A stretch of DNA of 57,708 nucleotides, taken from contig CACGBI010000006.1 in assembly GCA_902571235.1 (NCBI GenBank), positions 1 through 57,708 of the forward strand, written 5' to 3'. The notes beneath the pieces are model-generated. The model searched no databases and was not told where the DNA came from. It saw only the letters and a list, made by a program, of their open reading frames with translations. Of this stretch, positions 16,088-23,787 are shown piece by piece; position 1 is the stretch's first letter, and each line of letters opens with the position of its first letter. A program made the translations under genes and the position numbers. Source of the stretch: an uncultured Pelagibacteraceae bacterium (GTDB taxonomy: Bacteria; Pseudomonadota; Alphaproteobacteria; Pelagibacterales; Pelagibacteraceae).

Positions 16088-16621
16088 TTAATCGTCCGCG
16101 TGAACTTTTTCATTTTTCTCGTGCTTTTCTTGAGCAGCAATTGTGTATTTAGCAACAGGTCTTGCCATTAATCTTTTTAACCCAATAGGTTCAGCAGTAT
16201 CTAAACAAAATCCAAAAGTATCATCTTTAATTCTTATTAAAGCTTTATCAATTTCTGAAATTAATTTTATTTGTCTGTTAATTGCTTTCATTTCTACATT
16301 CTTATCTGTATATGAACTTGCCTGATCAACGATATCAGCTGATATACTATTATCGTCCATGCTACCATTATACAAAGCTTCATTATTAGCTTTAACTAAT
16401 TCTTTTCTCCATTCCTGAAGTTTCATTCTAAAGTATACTTTATGTTTGTCTGACATATATTTTTCAGTGTCTTTCGGAACATATGTTTTTGAAATTTTTA
16501 TTGGAGCTTTAATTACTGACTTAGTTTTAGATACAGGTTTAGTAATCTTTTTGGAGGTTTTTTTAGCTTCTTTGGATTTAGTTTTTATAACTCTTTTTTT
16601 TGTTTTTGTGACCTTAGGCAT
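16088..16621 (-). CDS. dksA: RNA polymerase-binding transcription factor DksA, cysteine-poor alphaproteobacterial type
   Basis: DksA binds the RNA polymerase secondary channel and, with ppGpp, reprograms transcription during starvation. The 177-residue protein has a lysine-rich extension (1-45), the coiled coil with the two conserved tip aspartates Asp96 and Asp99 (ADIVDQAS), and the C-terminal finger region FGFCLDTAEPIGLKRLMARP. Only one of the four zinc cysteines remains (Cys139); the others read Thr142, Thr160 and Ala163, so no C4 zinc finger can form. This matches other alphaproteobacterial DksA proteins as I recall them. A strong sigma70 promoter lies just upstream. Confidence 0.88.
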   Translation of the reverse strand: MPKVTKTKKRVIKTKSKEAKKTSKKITKPVSKTKSVIKAPIKISKTYVPKDTEKYMSDKHKVYFRMKLQEWRKELVKANNEALYNGSMDDNSISADIVDQASSYTDKNVEMKAINRQIKLISEIDKALIRIKDDTFGFCLDTAEPIGLKRLMARPVAKYTIAAQEKHEKNEKVHADD

Positions 16622-16643
16622 AGCTTTAAATTAGTAGCCGCGG

Positions 16644-16671
16644 AGTATATTCAGCAAAATTAGGGTGTCAA
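16644..16671 (-). promoter_or_regulatory. Strong sigma70-type promoter of dksA
   Basis: On the minus strand, a consensus -35 TTGACA (16666-16671) and -10 TATACT (16644-16649) are spaced by 16 nt. The expected start site is about 15 nt before the dksA ATG, giving a short leader without a clear Shine-Dalgarno sequence. Confidence 0.75.
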
Positions 16672-16700
16672 GCAAGGTTAATTAATGTAATTGTTCAATA

Positions 16701-18023
16701 ATGGATGTTTTTAAAAGAAATATTAACAATGTCTTTTTGATATTTATTCTATCGCATTTAATTATTTGGACACTGATTCCAACACTAACAAATTATAATT
16801 TACCACTAGATACAATAGAAGCCTTAGCATGGGGAAGCAATCTTGAATGGGGCTTCAGCAAACATCCACCTGCAAGCGCTTTTTTTTCTGAGTTATTTTA
16901 TCAAATATTTGGCACTCAAGACTGGGCATTCTATTTATTGAGTCAAATATTTGTATGTATTGCTTTTATATATATTTTTAAATTAGCAAATGAAATTTTA
17001 GATAATTCTTTATTGAGTCTAATTTCAGTTTTAATGCTTGAAAGTATCTATTTTTATAATTTCACTACCCCTGAATTTAATGTAAATGTGTGCCAATTAC
17101 CTTTTTGGTCTATCTCGGTCTACTATTCATGGAAAATTTTTAATCAAAAACAGATTAATATTAAAGACTGTATATTATTAGGTTTCTTTGGTGCAGTTGG
17201 TTTTTTATCAAAATATTTATTTGTATACCTTTTATTTTCAGTTTTTTTATTATTTTTATATTTAATTTTTTATAAAAAATTAAAAAAATTTGATTTTAAA
17301 TATTTAATATCGATTGAAGTTTTTCTAGTTTTGTTAGTTCCCCACTTAATTTGGTTAAATAACAATGAATATATCACAGTGACATATGGTTTAAAAAGAA
17401 CAGGCTTAGAACAGTCTGATATTTTAGATCATGTGAAATTTCCAATTATTTTTTTACTAAAACAAATAGGCTTACTAATTCCTTTTTTTGTACTTTTGAA
17501 ATTACTTGTCAAAAAGTTTAAATTTAGTTTCCACTTTAAAGATAAGAAATTATTATTTTTGATTTTTGTTAATATTATTCCAATTATATTGATTTTATTT
17601 ACTTCAATAGTTACAGCATCTAAAATTAGAACTATGTGGATGACACCCTTTTACTTATCATTTGGTGTTTTATTTGTTTATATTTTCAAATCTCAAATAG
17701 ATTTAAAAAAAATAAAACCCTTTTTATATGGATTTATTTTCTTATTTTTTTTATCCCCAATTTTATATTTTTATATTTCCATAAGTCAGACTGATAAAAG
17801 AACAGATTACCCAGGAAAAGATATTGCTATAAAAGTCCAATATGTCTGGGATCAGCAATCAAAAAATCCAATAAATGTTGTTTTAGGTAATGAATGGAAT
17901 GCTGGAAATTTATCTTATCATCTTAAAACAAGACCCTCTTGGATTGGATTAATTGATCAAAATAAAATAAATAATTTAAAAGAACATATGTGTATTGATG
18001 GAGTATGTGTTGGATTTAAATAA
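16701..18023 (+). CDS. Polytopic glycosyltransferase, GT39/ArnT-like (GT-C)
   Basis: The 440-residue membrane protein has about ten hydrophobic helices. The first periplasmic loop contains LPLDTIEALAWGSNLEWGFSKHPP, in the position of the catalytic acidic residue and substrate loop of PMT/ArnT family enzymes, which transfer sugars from polyprenyl-phosphate to lipids or proteins on the periplasmic side. It is followed 3 nt later by a GT2 enzyme of the polyprenyl-phosphate-sugar synthase type, which would supply exactly such a donor, and then a periplasmic lyase-like protein. The acceptor is unknown. Confidence 0.82.
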   Translation: MDVFKRNINNVFLIFILSHLIIWTLIPTLTNYNLPLDTIEALAWGSNLEWGFSKHPPASAFFSELFYQIFGTQDWAFYLLSQIFVCIAFIYIFKLANEILDNSLLSLISVLMLESIYFYNFTTPEFNVNVCQLPFWSISVYYSWKIFNQKQINIKDCILLGFFGAVGFLSKYLFVYLLFSVFLLFLYLIFYKKLKKFDFKYLISIEVFLVLLVPHLIWLNNNEYITVTYGLKRTGLEQSDILDHVKFPIIFLLKQIGLLIPFFVLLKLLVKKFKFSFHFKDKKLLFLIFVNIIPIILILFTSIVTASKIRTMWMTPFYLSFGVLFVYIFKSQIDLKKIKPFLYGFIFLFFLSPILYFYISISQTDKRTDYPGKDIAIKVQYVWDQQSKNPINVVLGNEWNAGNLSYHLKTRPSWIGLIDQNKINNLKEHMCIDGVCVGFK

Positions 18024-18026
18024 ACT

Positions 18027-18899
18027 ATGAAAAAATTTAAAATCTTAATACCTGCCTATAATGATTGGCAATCATTATCAAAACTTTTGAATAACATTGA
18101 TAATGAAATAAAAGATTTAACTCATGAAATATCAATTATAATAATTGATGATGCATCTACTTTTGATCGACAATTAGAAATAGAAAATCTCTCAAATATT
18201 AATTCAATTAAAATTCTCTCAATGAGGGAAAATAAAGGTCATGCCAGATGTATCGCAACAGGTTTAAAATATATTTTTGAAAAAGAAGAATTTGACTATG
18301 TAATTCCTATGGATGGCGATGGAGAGGATAGACCTGAGGAAATAATAGAATTTATTAAATCATCAGAAAATACGCCTGAGCAAACTATTGTTGGAGAAAG
18401 GATCAAAAGATCAGAAGCATTTATTTTTAAGTTTTGTTACTTTTTCCACAAAGTTATAACTCTAGTTTTTACTGGTCATTCAATAAAATTTGGTAATTTT
18501 ACTTGTCTAACAAAGATTACTATTGAAAAAATGATTAATGAGAAAGCTACATGGAATAGTTTTTCAGGTGCATTAACTAAGGTTGAAAAAAATAAAATCT
18601 CAATTCCTTCTATTCGAGGAAAAAGATATTTTGGTCCATCTAAAATGAGCTTCTCAAACTTAATAAGTCATTCTCTGTCGATTATTAGTGTTTTCAAAAA
18701 AGCAGTTTTGATCCGTTCAGCTTTATTCATTATCATTTACATTTTGATGATTAAAAGTAATGCATCTATTATTACTGCAATACCACTAGTATTGTTGTTG
18801 ATAATGATTTATTCAATTTCTAGTTTAGCTCTAAGAGAAAATATGGAAGAATTTGATAAAACTCTATCTAACATTAAAGAAATTGAAAAACTGAAATGA
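18027..18899 (+). CDS. Glycosyltransferase family 2, polyprenyl-phosphate sugar synthase-like
   Basis: The 290-residue GT-A enzyme starts with ILIPAYNDW and has the nucleotide-binding IDDAST and the metal-binding MDGDGEDRPEE (DxD). Two hydrophobic helices near the C-terminus (about 225-270) anchor it to the membrane, as in DPMS/GtrB-like enzymes that load a sugar on undecaprenyl phosphate. It lies between the GT39-like transferase and the lyase-like gene and overlaps the latter by 4 nt (ATGA). The three are expected to work in one envelope-glycan pathway. Confidence 0.85.
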   Translation: MKKFKILIPAYNDWQSLSKLLNNIDNEIKDLTHEISIIIIDDASTFDRQLEIENLSNINSIKILSMRENKGHARCIATGLKYIFEKEEFDYVIPMDGDGEDRPEEIIEFIKSSENTPEQTIVGERIKRSEAFIFKFCYFFHKVITLVFTGHSIKFGNFTCLTKITIEKMINEKATWNSFSGALTKVEKNKISIPSIRGKRYFGPSKMSFSNLISHSLSIISVFKKAVLIRSALFIIIYILMIKSNASIITAIPLVLLLIMIYSISSLALRENMEEFDKTLSNIKEIEKLK

Positions 18900-20092
18900 A
18901 AAATTTAATAATATTATTATTTTTTTTATCATTTTTTACTCCAGATATTTCTTATAGTGATTTTAAAAAAATTAAAAAAAAAGCAGTAGTAAATAAACCA
19001 GAAATTATTTTTCCAATTCAAAAAAACAAAAAAGGATGCATTAAAGATTTATATATAACCCCAGATATAAATTATGTCTTACCAGTATTAAAGGTTGAAG
19101 CACCTTCAGGATATGGATTAGATAACCGATTTGATTATGCACTCAGTAAATTTGAAGATTTTAGTTTTCCATGTAGTGGTGGAAATATTGAGGCATGTCA
19201 AAATGTAAAAAGGGTAATCTTAGAATGGGCAAAAGTCGACGCTGCAAAAAGAACAGGTCCCTCTGATGGTGAGGGAAGACATTGGAATGATACTTTAACT
19301 GTTAATCTTTATATAGCATCACCGATGATGGCAGCATATTCATTTGCAAAACAGTTAATAGATATTTCAGAAACAGAAGATAAAATAATTAAAGATTGGT
19401 TTAAAAAGATTGTAAGGAAGAATAAACATCTTATGTATGATTACTCCAATTATAAAACTGGATCTGGTGCGAATGGCACTCCCAAGAGAGCACACAATCA
19501 TGCTCTATCATCTGCGATTAGCCATATGCAATTAGGTATTTTACTTAATAATGATAAACTTTTTAGAACTGCATTTAAAAATTATGAGGCTGCTATAAAA
19601 TATCAAAGGAAAGATGGAAGTATGCCTATTGAAACAAGAAGAGGTGGAAGAGCAATGTTCTATCAAGCTAGAGCCATGAATGCATTGGCTGTCATTGCTA
19701 TGTTAGCTGAAAATCAAGGTTATAATGTTTGGGATTATGAGCACAAAGGTAAAAACTATCATAACATCGTAAAGTTTTTTATAGATTTTACAGAAAATAA
19801 TGAAATTGTTTTTAAATATGCAAAAAGCATGAAACATCCAGGACCTGCTAAAAATTATAAAAGACAAGATCTTAATAGTAGATCAAGTAGTAATTGGGGT
19901 TGGCTTTACGCCTATGTATCAAGATTTCCCAATCATGAAAATGTACAAAGACTTAAACAATGGTCTCAAGATAAAAGTAATCTTAATAGCTATCAGTGGG
20001 ATTTAGTTCATCATTATTTGAATATTGGTAAAAGACCTTTTGGTTCAGCTTCTTGGACAGTAGTTGAAGCAAATTGTCATTTTACTAAATAG
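18896..20092 (+). CDS. Periplasmic alginate lyase-like protein (PL5/AlgL family)
   Basis: The 398-residue protein has a signal peptide (about 1-21) and a predominantly helical body of the AlgL/A1-III type. The catalytic residues of PL5 lyases are present with the same spacing as in A1-III: Asn201-His202 (KRAHNHALSSA), then Arg249 and Tyr256 (TRRGGRAMFYQARA), 47 and 54 residues after the His. This supports an active polyuronate lyase rather than a dead relative. AlgL in pseudomonads clears misexported polymer from the periplasm. Here it follows two glycosyltransferase genes, with no alginate polymerase nearby, so the substrate may be a different uronate glycan. Its end overlaps the convergent umuC end by 8 nt. 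Confidence 0.8.
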   Translation: MKNLIILLFFLSFFTPDISYSDFKKIKKKAVVNKPEIIFPIQKNKKGCIKDLYITPDINYVLPVLKVEAPSGYGLDNRFDYALSKFEDFSFPCSGGNIEACQNVKRVILEWAKVDAAKRTGPSDGEGRHWNDTLTVNLYIASPMMAAYSFAKQLIDISETEDKIIKDWFKKIVRKNKHLMYDYSNYKTGSGANGTPKRAHNHALSSAISHMQLGILLNNDKLFRTAFKNYEAAIKYQRKDGSMPIETRRGGRAMFYQARAMNALAVIAMLAENQGYNVWDYEHKGKNYHNIVKFFIDFTENNEIVFKYAKSMKHPGPAKNYKRQDLNSRSSSNWGWLYAYVSRFPNHENVQRLKQWSQDKSNLNSYQWDLVHHYLNIGKRPFGSASWTVVEANCHFTK

Positions 20093-21365
20093 CTCTAATT
20101 GTTGGTAAACAATAAAAATCCGCAGTATCTATCTTAGAAGAATATTGTCTTCGCATATTCCATTTTTTGTGAACACCAGCACTTGCAAGACTTAATGTTG
20201 ATCTTCCATATCTATAATTAGTGTTATCAATTGATTGCATTAAACTTTTTATTTTTACATCTTTTTCAGATGAAAATAAGTTTTTTCTTCCATCATCATT
20301 ACGCAGTCCTGTAAGCATGACACCTGCTTTTTGATAACGATAGCCATTTCTGAATATGCTTTCAAGTATTGCAACTGCAGTTTTGACAGTCTCAATACTA
20401 TTATTTGTTGCGATTGGAAAATCAATCGTCCTTGAATTTGAATAGTAACCATAATCTCTTTGAAAAGGACTGGTTCTAACAAATACTGTAATTGCTTTTG
20501 CAACTAATGACTCTGATCTAATTTTTTCAGATGCATTTAAACAATAGTTTGCAACTGCTTCTTTTAATTCTTGAAACTTTTCTATTCTCTTTCCAAATGA
20601 CCTTGAAACCACACAACTTTTCCTTTTTGTTTGTGTAGTTTCTAAATTGATACAAGGAATTCCTCTAAGTTCCATTGCAGTTCTTGAACTTAAAACATTT
20701 GAACATTTTTTGATCCAAGTATTAGATTTATTTTTAAGTTGTTTCGCATTGTAAATTCCATTTTTCTGATAAAATTTTGTAAGCTGTCTGCCAACACCCC
20801 ATACATCATTAATATCTATTTTTTCTAATATAGGATCAATATTTTCTATTCCAATTAAGCTAGTAACCCCTGAAACTTTTTTCTTTGCAATATGATTTGC
20901 AACTTTGCTCAATGTTTTTGTTTTAGCAATTCCAATACTAGTTGGAATCCCAGTCCACTGTAAAACAGTTTCTCTAATTTCTCTTCCAACTTTTTCTACC
21001 TCTGAGTCTAGAAAGTTTGATAAATCTATGAATGCTTCATCAATAGAATAAACTTCTATTTCAGAATTAAATCTTTTAAGAGTTCTCATTACTCTTCTTG
21101 ATAGGTCTCCATATAAAGAATAATTTGATGAAAAAACTTCAACTTTATTTTTAATAATTATATCTTTGGCCTTAAAATAAGGTTCACCCATTTTAATTCC
21201 CAAAGCTTTTGCTTCATTAGATCTCGAGATAATACAACCATCATTATTAGATAGAACAACAACAGGTTTTTTTCTTATTTTCGGATTAAATAATCTTTCA
21301 CAAGAAACATAAAAAGAGTTACAATCAACTAGAGCTAATTTTTTAGTACGTTGAATGGATGACAT
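20085..21365 (-). CDS. umuC: Y-family DNA polymerase V catalytic subunit
   Basis: UmuC is the translesion polymerase that, with processed UmuD' and RecA, copies past DNA damage at the cost of mutations. The 426-residue protein has the palm motifs ALVDCNSFYVSCERLF near the N-terminus and YSIDEAFIDL with the two catalytic acidic residues, followed by the helix-hairpin-helix region GIPTSIGIAKTKTLSKVANH and the little-finger domain. Its ATG lies inside the end of umuD (23-nt overlap), so the two are translationally linked in one SOS operon. Confidence 0.95.
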   Translation of the reverse strand: MSSIQRTKKLALVDCNSFYVSCERLFNPKIRKKPVVVLSNNDGCIISRSNEAKALGIKMGEPYFKAKDIIIKNKVEVFSSNYSLYGDLSRRVMRTLKRFNSEIEVYSIDEAFIDLSNFLDSEVEKVGREIRETVLQWTGIPTSIGIAKTKTLSKVANHIAKKKVSGVTSLIGIENIDPILEKIDINDVWGVGRQLTKFYQKNGIYNAKQLKNKSNTWIKKCSNVLSSRTAMELRGIPCINLETTQTKRKSCVVSRSFGKRIEKFQELKEAVANYCLNASEKIRSESLVAKAITVFVRTSPFQRDYGYYSNSRTIDFPIATNNSIETVKTAVAILESIFRNGYRYQKAGVMLTGLRNDDGRKNLFSSEKDVKIKSLMQSIDNTNYRYGRSTLSLASAGVHKKWNMRRQYSSKIDTADFYCLPTIRAI

Positions 21366-21738
21366 AAGTTACAACCCCCCAAATAAAAACATCTTCTTCT
21401 TCATTAATTAAAATTCTGTTTGAAAAATCTTTAGATCCTGATGTTAGAAATTTTTTATCTCTTTCTTGAACTAAAGTTTTAACAACAAGCTCATCATGAA
21501 CATTTGCAATTACCGTTGAAAAATTTTTTGGTTTTAAACTTTTATCAACAACCAATAAATCCCCATCATTAATCCCAACATCCACCATTGATTTTCCCTG
21601 AACTCGGATGATGAAAGTGGCTGGAACATTTTTGATTAAATGCATGTTTAGATCGATATCTTCTTCAATATAATCAGTGGCAGGTGAGGGAAAACCAGCG
21701 CCGGCTTTATGCAGATAATAAGGGATTGTCAGTTTCAT
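21343..21738 (-). CDS. umuD: UmuD, SOS mutagenesis protein (S24 autopeptidase)
   Basis: The 131-residue LexA/UmuD family protein has the predicted self-cleavage bond Ala14-Gly15 (KAGAGFPSPA), catalytic Ser50 (GKSMVDVGINDGD) and Lys87 (VVKTL). These align with E. coli Ser60 and Lys97 at a constant offset of 10. It lacks a DNA-binding domain, so it is not LexA. A perfect alphaproteobacterial LexA box directly abuts its ATG, which shows SOS control. Confidence 0.95.
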   Translation of the reverse strand: MKLTIPYYLHKAGAGFPSPATDYIEEDIDLNMHLIKNVPATFIIRVQGKSMVDVGINDGDLLVVDKSLKPKNFSTVIANVHDELVVKTLVQERDKKFLTSGSKDFSNRILINEEEDVFIWGVVTYVIHSTY

Positions 21739-21753
21739 GTTCTTGTTTTGTTC
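21739..21753. promoter_or_regulatory. LexA-binding site (SOS box) of umuDC
   Basis: GTTC-TTGTTTT-GTTC is an exact match to the alphaproteobacterial LexA direct repeat GTTC-N7-GTTC. It touches the umuD ATG and lies just downstream of the -10 box, covering the expected transcription start. Confidence 0.9.
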
Positions 21754-21756
21754 TTA

Positions 21757-21785
21757 TTTATAGATCATTTATACAATACACGCAA
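21757..21785 (-). promoter_or_regulatory. Promoter of umuDC
   Basis: On the minus strand a -35 TTGCGT (21780-21785) and -10 TATAAA (21757-21762) are spaced by 17 nt. The start site would fall about 12 nt before the umuD ATG, within the LexA box, giving direct steric repression and a very short leader without a Shine-Dalgarno sequence. Confidence 0.65.
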
Positions 21786-21901
21786 GAGGTTGTATTTTGA
21801 GTCCGTAATTGAATCAAAAGTGAATCAAAACGTGAACATCAAAACCACATTTTGTATAGTTGTGGATAACTTCAACCAGAGATAGTTTAAACAATTCGTA
21901 A

Positions 21902-22450
21902 ATGAAAAAAATTTTATTAATTTTAGCTTCAGTAATAATTTTAAGTTCTCAAACTATGGCATACGAAGAAGCAAATTACGAGATAGTAAAAGAGAATAAA
22001 AGTTATGAAATAAGAAAATATTCTGATCGTTTGGTCATTGAAACTAATTCTATACAAGGTAATGCTTTTAGAAAACTATTTAATTATATTTCTGGAAACA
22101 ATGAAAAAAAAGAAGAAATAAAGATGACAGTTCCAGTAACTCAAGAAATTAAAAACGGAAATATGACAATGCAGTTTTATTTGCCATCGAAATTTAATAA
22201 AGATAATGCACCAAAACCCTCAAATTTAGAAATAAAAATTTTGACTATTGAAAGTGGATATTATGCAGCTATCAAATATTCAGGAAGGTCTTCTGACAAA
22301 AACTTTCTAAAAAATAAAGACATATTAGAAAAAGAACTTAAACAAGATAAAATAAAAATTTTAAGTCCTCCAATAAGAGCTTCTTATAATTCACCATTTA
22401 CTTTACCAATGCTTAAAAGAAATGAAGTAATGTTTAGAGTAGACTTATAA
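21902..22450 (+). CDS. SOUL/HEBP heme-binding family protein, exported
   Basis: The 182-residue protein has an N-terminal signal peptide (about 1-20, cleavage near TMA-YEE) and the SOUL fold. The start YEIVKENKSYEIRKYSDRLVIET, the internal KKEEIKMTVPVTQEI and the C-terminal YNSPFTLPMLKRNEVMFRV match the family. SOUL proteins bind heme or tetrapyrroles; the bacterial role is poorly known. It stands divergent from umuD, 35 nt before a GFA gene, and nothing in the context narrows its job. Confidence 0.88.
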   Translation: MKKILLILASVIILSSQTMAYEEANYEIVKENKSYEIRKYSDRLVIETNSIQGNAFRKLFNYISGNNEKKEEIKMTVPVTQEIKNGNMTMQFYLPSKFNKDNAPKPSNLEIKILTIESGYYAAIKYSGRSSDKNFLKNKDILEKELKQDKIKILSPPIRASYNSPFTLPMLKRNEVMFRVDL

Positions 22451-22484
22451 AAGGATAAATTAAAAACCAAATGAAAGGAATAGA

Positions 22485-22850
22485 ATGAAATTAAACTGTC
22501 ATTGTGGAGCTATTGAGGCTGAAATTAATTCTTCAATAAATGAATTAGTGAAAATAGTAAGATGTAATTGTTCTATTTGTAAAAGAAAAAATGCAACTAT
22601 GGGCATGGTTAAGAATGAAGACTTTAAAGTTACTAAAGGAAAAGAAAAATTAAAACTTTATCAATATCATACAAAAGTTGCTAATCACTATTTTTGTACT
22701 GAATGTGGAATTTATACTCATCATAATCCAAGAAGTGCACCTGCAATGACAGGATTTAATTTAGGATGTGTTGATGAAGTTAATGTGGATGATATAAAAG
22801 AAGTAGCTTTTTTCGATGGCAAGAATCATCCAATGGATCAGAAAAAATAA
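22485..22850 (+). CDS. GFA/CENP-V family zinc protein
   Basis: The 121-residue protein has the GFA zinc cysteines: Cys5 and Cys7 (NCHCGA), Cys27, Cys29 and Cys32 (RCNCSIC), and Cys71 and Cys74 (FCTECG). The family is named after glutathione-dependent formaldehyde-activating enzyme, a function now doubted for many members; S-(hydroxymethyl)glutathione or another adduct remains a possible ligand. It is preceded by an AGGAAT ribosome site and followed 7 nt later by a kinase gene. Confidence 0.85.
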   Translation: MKLNCHCGAIEAEINSSINELVKIVRCNCSICKRKNATMGMVKNEDFKVTKGKEKLKLYQYHTKVANHYFCTECGIYTHHNPRSAPAMTGFNLGCVDEVNVDDIKEVAFFDGKNHPMDQKK

Positions 22851-22857
22851 AAGTTTA

Positions 22858-23787
22858 ATGAAATTAATTCTTGAATGTTTTGATAAAGTTAAAAAAGATT
22901 GTTTAAAGTTTATTAAATCTCAAGAAACAAAAAATGACAAATTTAAAAATAAAGAAAGAATGATAAAATCTTTCTTAATTCCATTATGTTTTTGGATTAG
23001 TAAAAGAGCTGATAAAAAAAGGCCTTATTTTGTTGGTTTAGCAGGAGGTCAAGGGACAGGCAAAACAACATCAAGTTCCTTAATAAAGATAATCTTAACA
23101 AAGTATTTTAAACTTAAAGTTTTTAGAATTTCTATTGATGATTTCTATAAAACAAGAAAAGAGAGAATTAACTTATCAAAAAAAGTACACCCTATGCTTC
23201 TAACCAGGGGAGTTCCAGGAACGCACGATATAAATATGATGTTAAAATTTTTTGAAAAAGTAAAAAGTAAAAAATTTAAAAGACTAAAATTGCCAACTTT
23301 TAATAAAGCTATAGACGATAGATATAATAAAAAGTATTGGTATGATTTAAAAAAAAAGCCAGATGTAATTATATTTGAAGGCTGGTGTGTTGGTGCTAAA
23401 CCAGAGGGAAATAATACTTTAAATAAAACAATTAATTTGATGGAAAAAAATAAAGATAAACAAAAGATTTGGAGAAAATATGTTAACCATCAATTGAAAT
23501 CAAAATATAAAAAATTATATTCACAATTAAATTGTTTAATTTATCTTAAAGCAAAAAACTTTAGTTTACTGCAAAAATGGAGACTAAAACAAGAAAGGAA
23601 ACTCTTAGTCAAAAGTAAAAAAAATTCTAAACTTAAAATAATGAATAAAGAAGATGTTTTAAGTTTTATGCAGACTTATCAAAGAATTACACAAAATATG
23701 TTTAAGAAAATGCCACAGTATGCATCAATAATAATTAGTTTAAACAGTAACCATCAAATTAAAAGTGCAGTATATAAAAATAAATGA
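22858..23787 (+). CDS. P-loop kinase, D-glycerate 3-kinase (GLYK)-like
   Basis: The protein (309 residues from the chosen start) has the P-loop GGQGTGKTT (63-71), a DDFY motif, the family signature LLTRGVPGTHD and a FEGWC Walker B-like strand. These fit the plant/fungal-type D-glycerate 3-kinase, which makes 3-phosphoglycerate and would feed glycolate or glyoxylate-derived carbon into central metabolism. I chose ATG 22858, just after the GFA stop; an in-frame ATG at 22816 lies inside the GFA gene and would add 14 residues not expected for the family. Its stop overlaps the TolC start by 4 nt. Confidence 0.78.
   Translation: MKLILECFDKVKKDCLKFIKSQETKNDKFKNKERMIKSFLIPLCFWISKRADKKRPYFVGLAGGQGTGKTTSSSLIKIILTKYFKLKVFRISIDDFYKTRKERINLSKKVHPMLLTRGVPGTHDINMMLKFFEKVKSKKFKRLKLPTFNKAIDDRYNKKYWYDLKKKPDVIIFEGWCVGAKPEGNNTLNKTINLMEKNKDKQKIWRKYVNHQLKSKYKKLYSQLNCLIYLKAKNFSLLQKWRLKQERKLLVKSKKNSKLKIMNKEDVLSFMQTYQRITQNMFKKMPQYASIIISLNSNHQIKSAVYKNK

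Noticed and set aside
22816-22857. Upstream ATG extending the glycerate kinase-like gene
   Set aside because: It lies inside the GFA coding sequence and adds 14 residues without family support; ATG 22858 follows the GFA stop directly.
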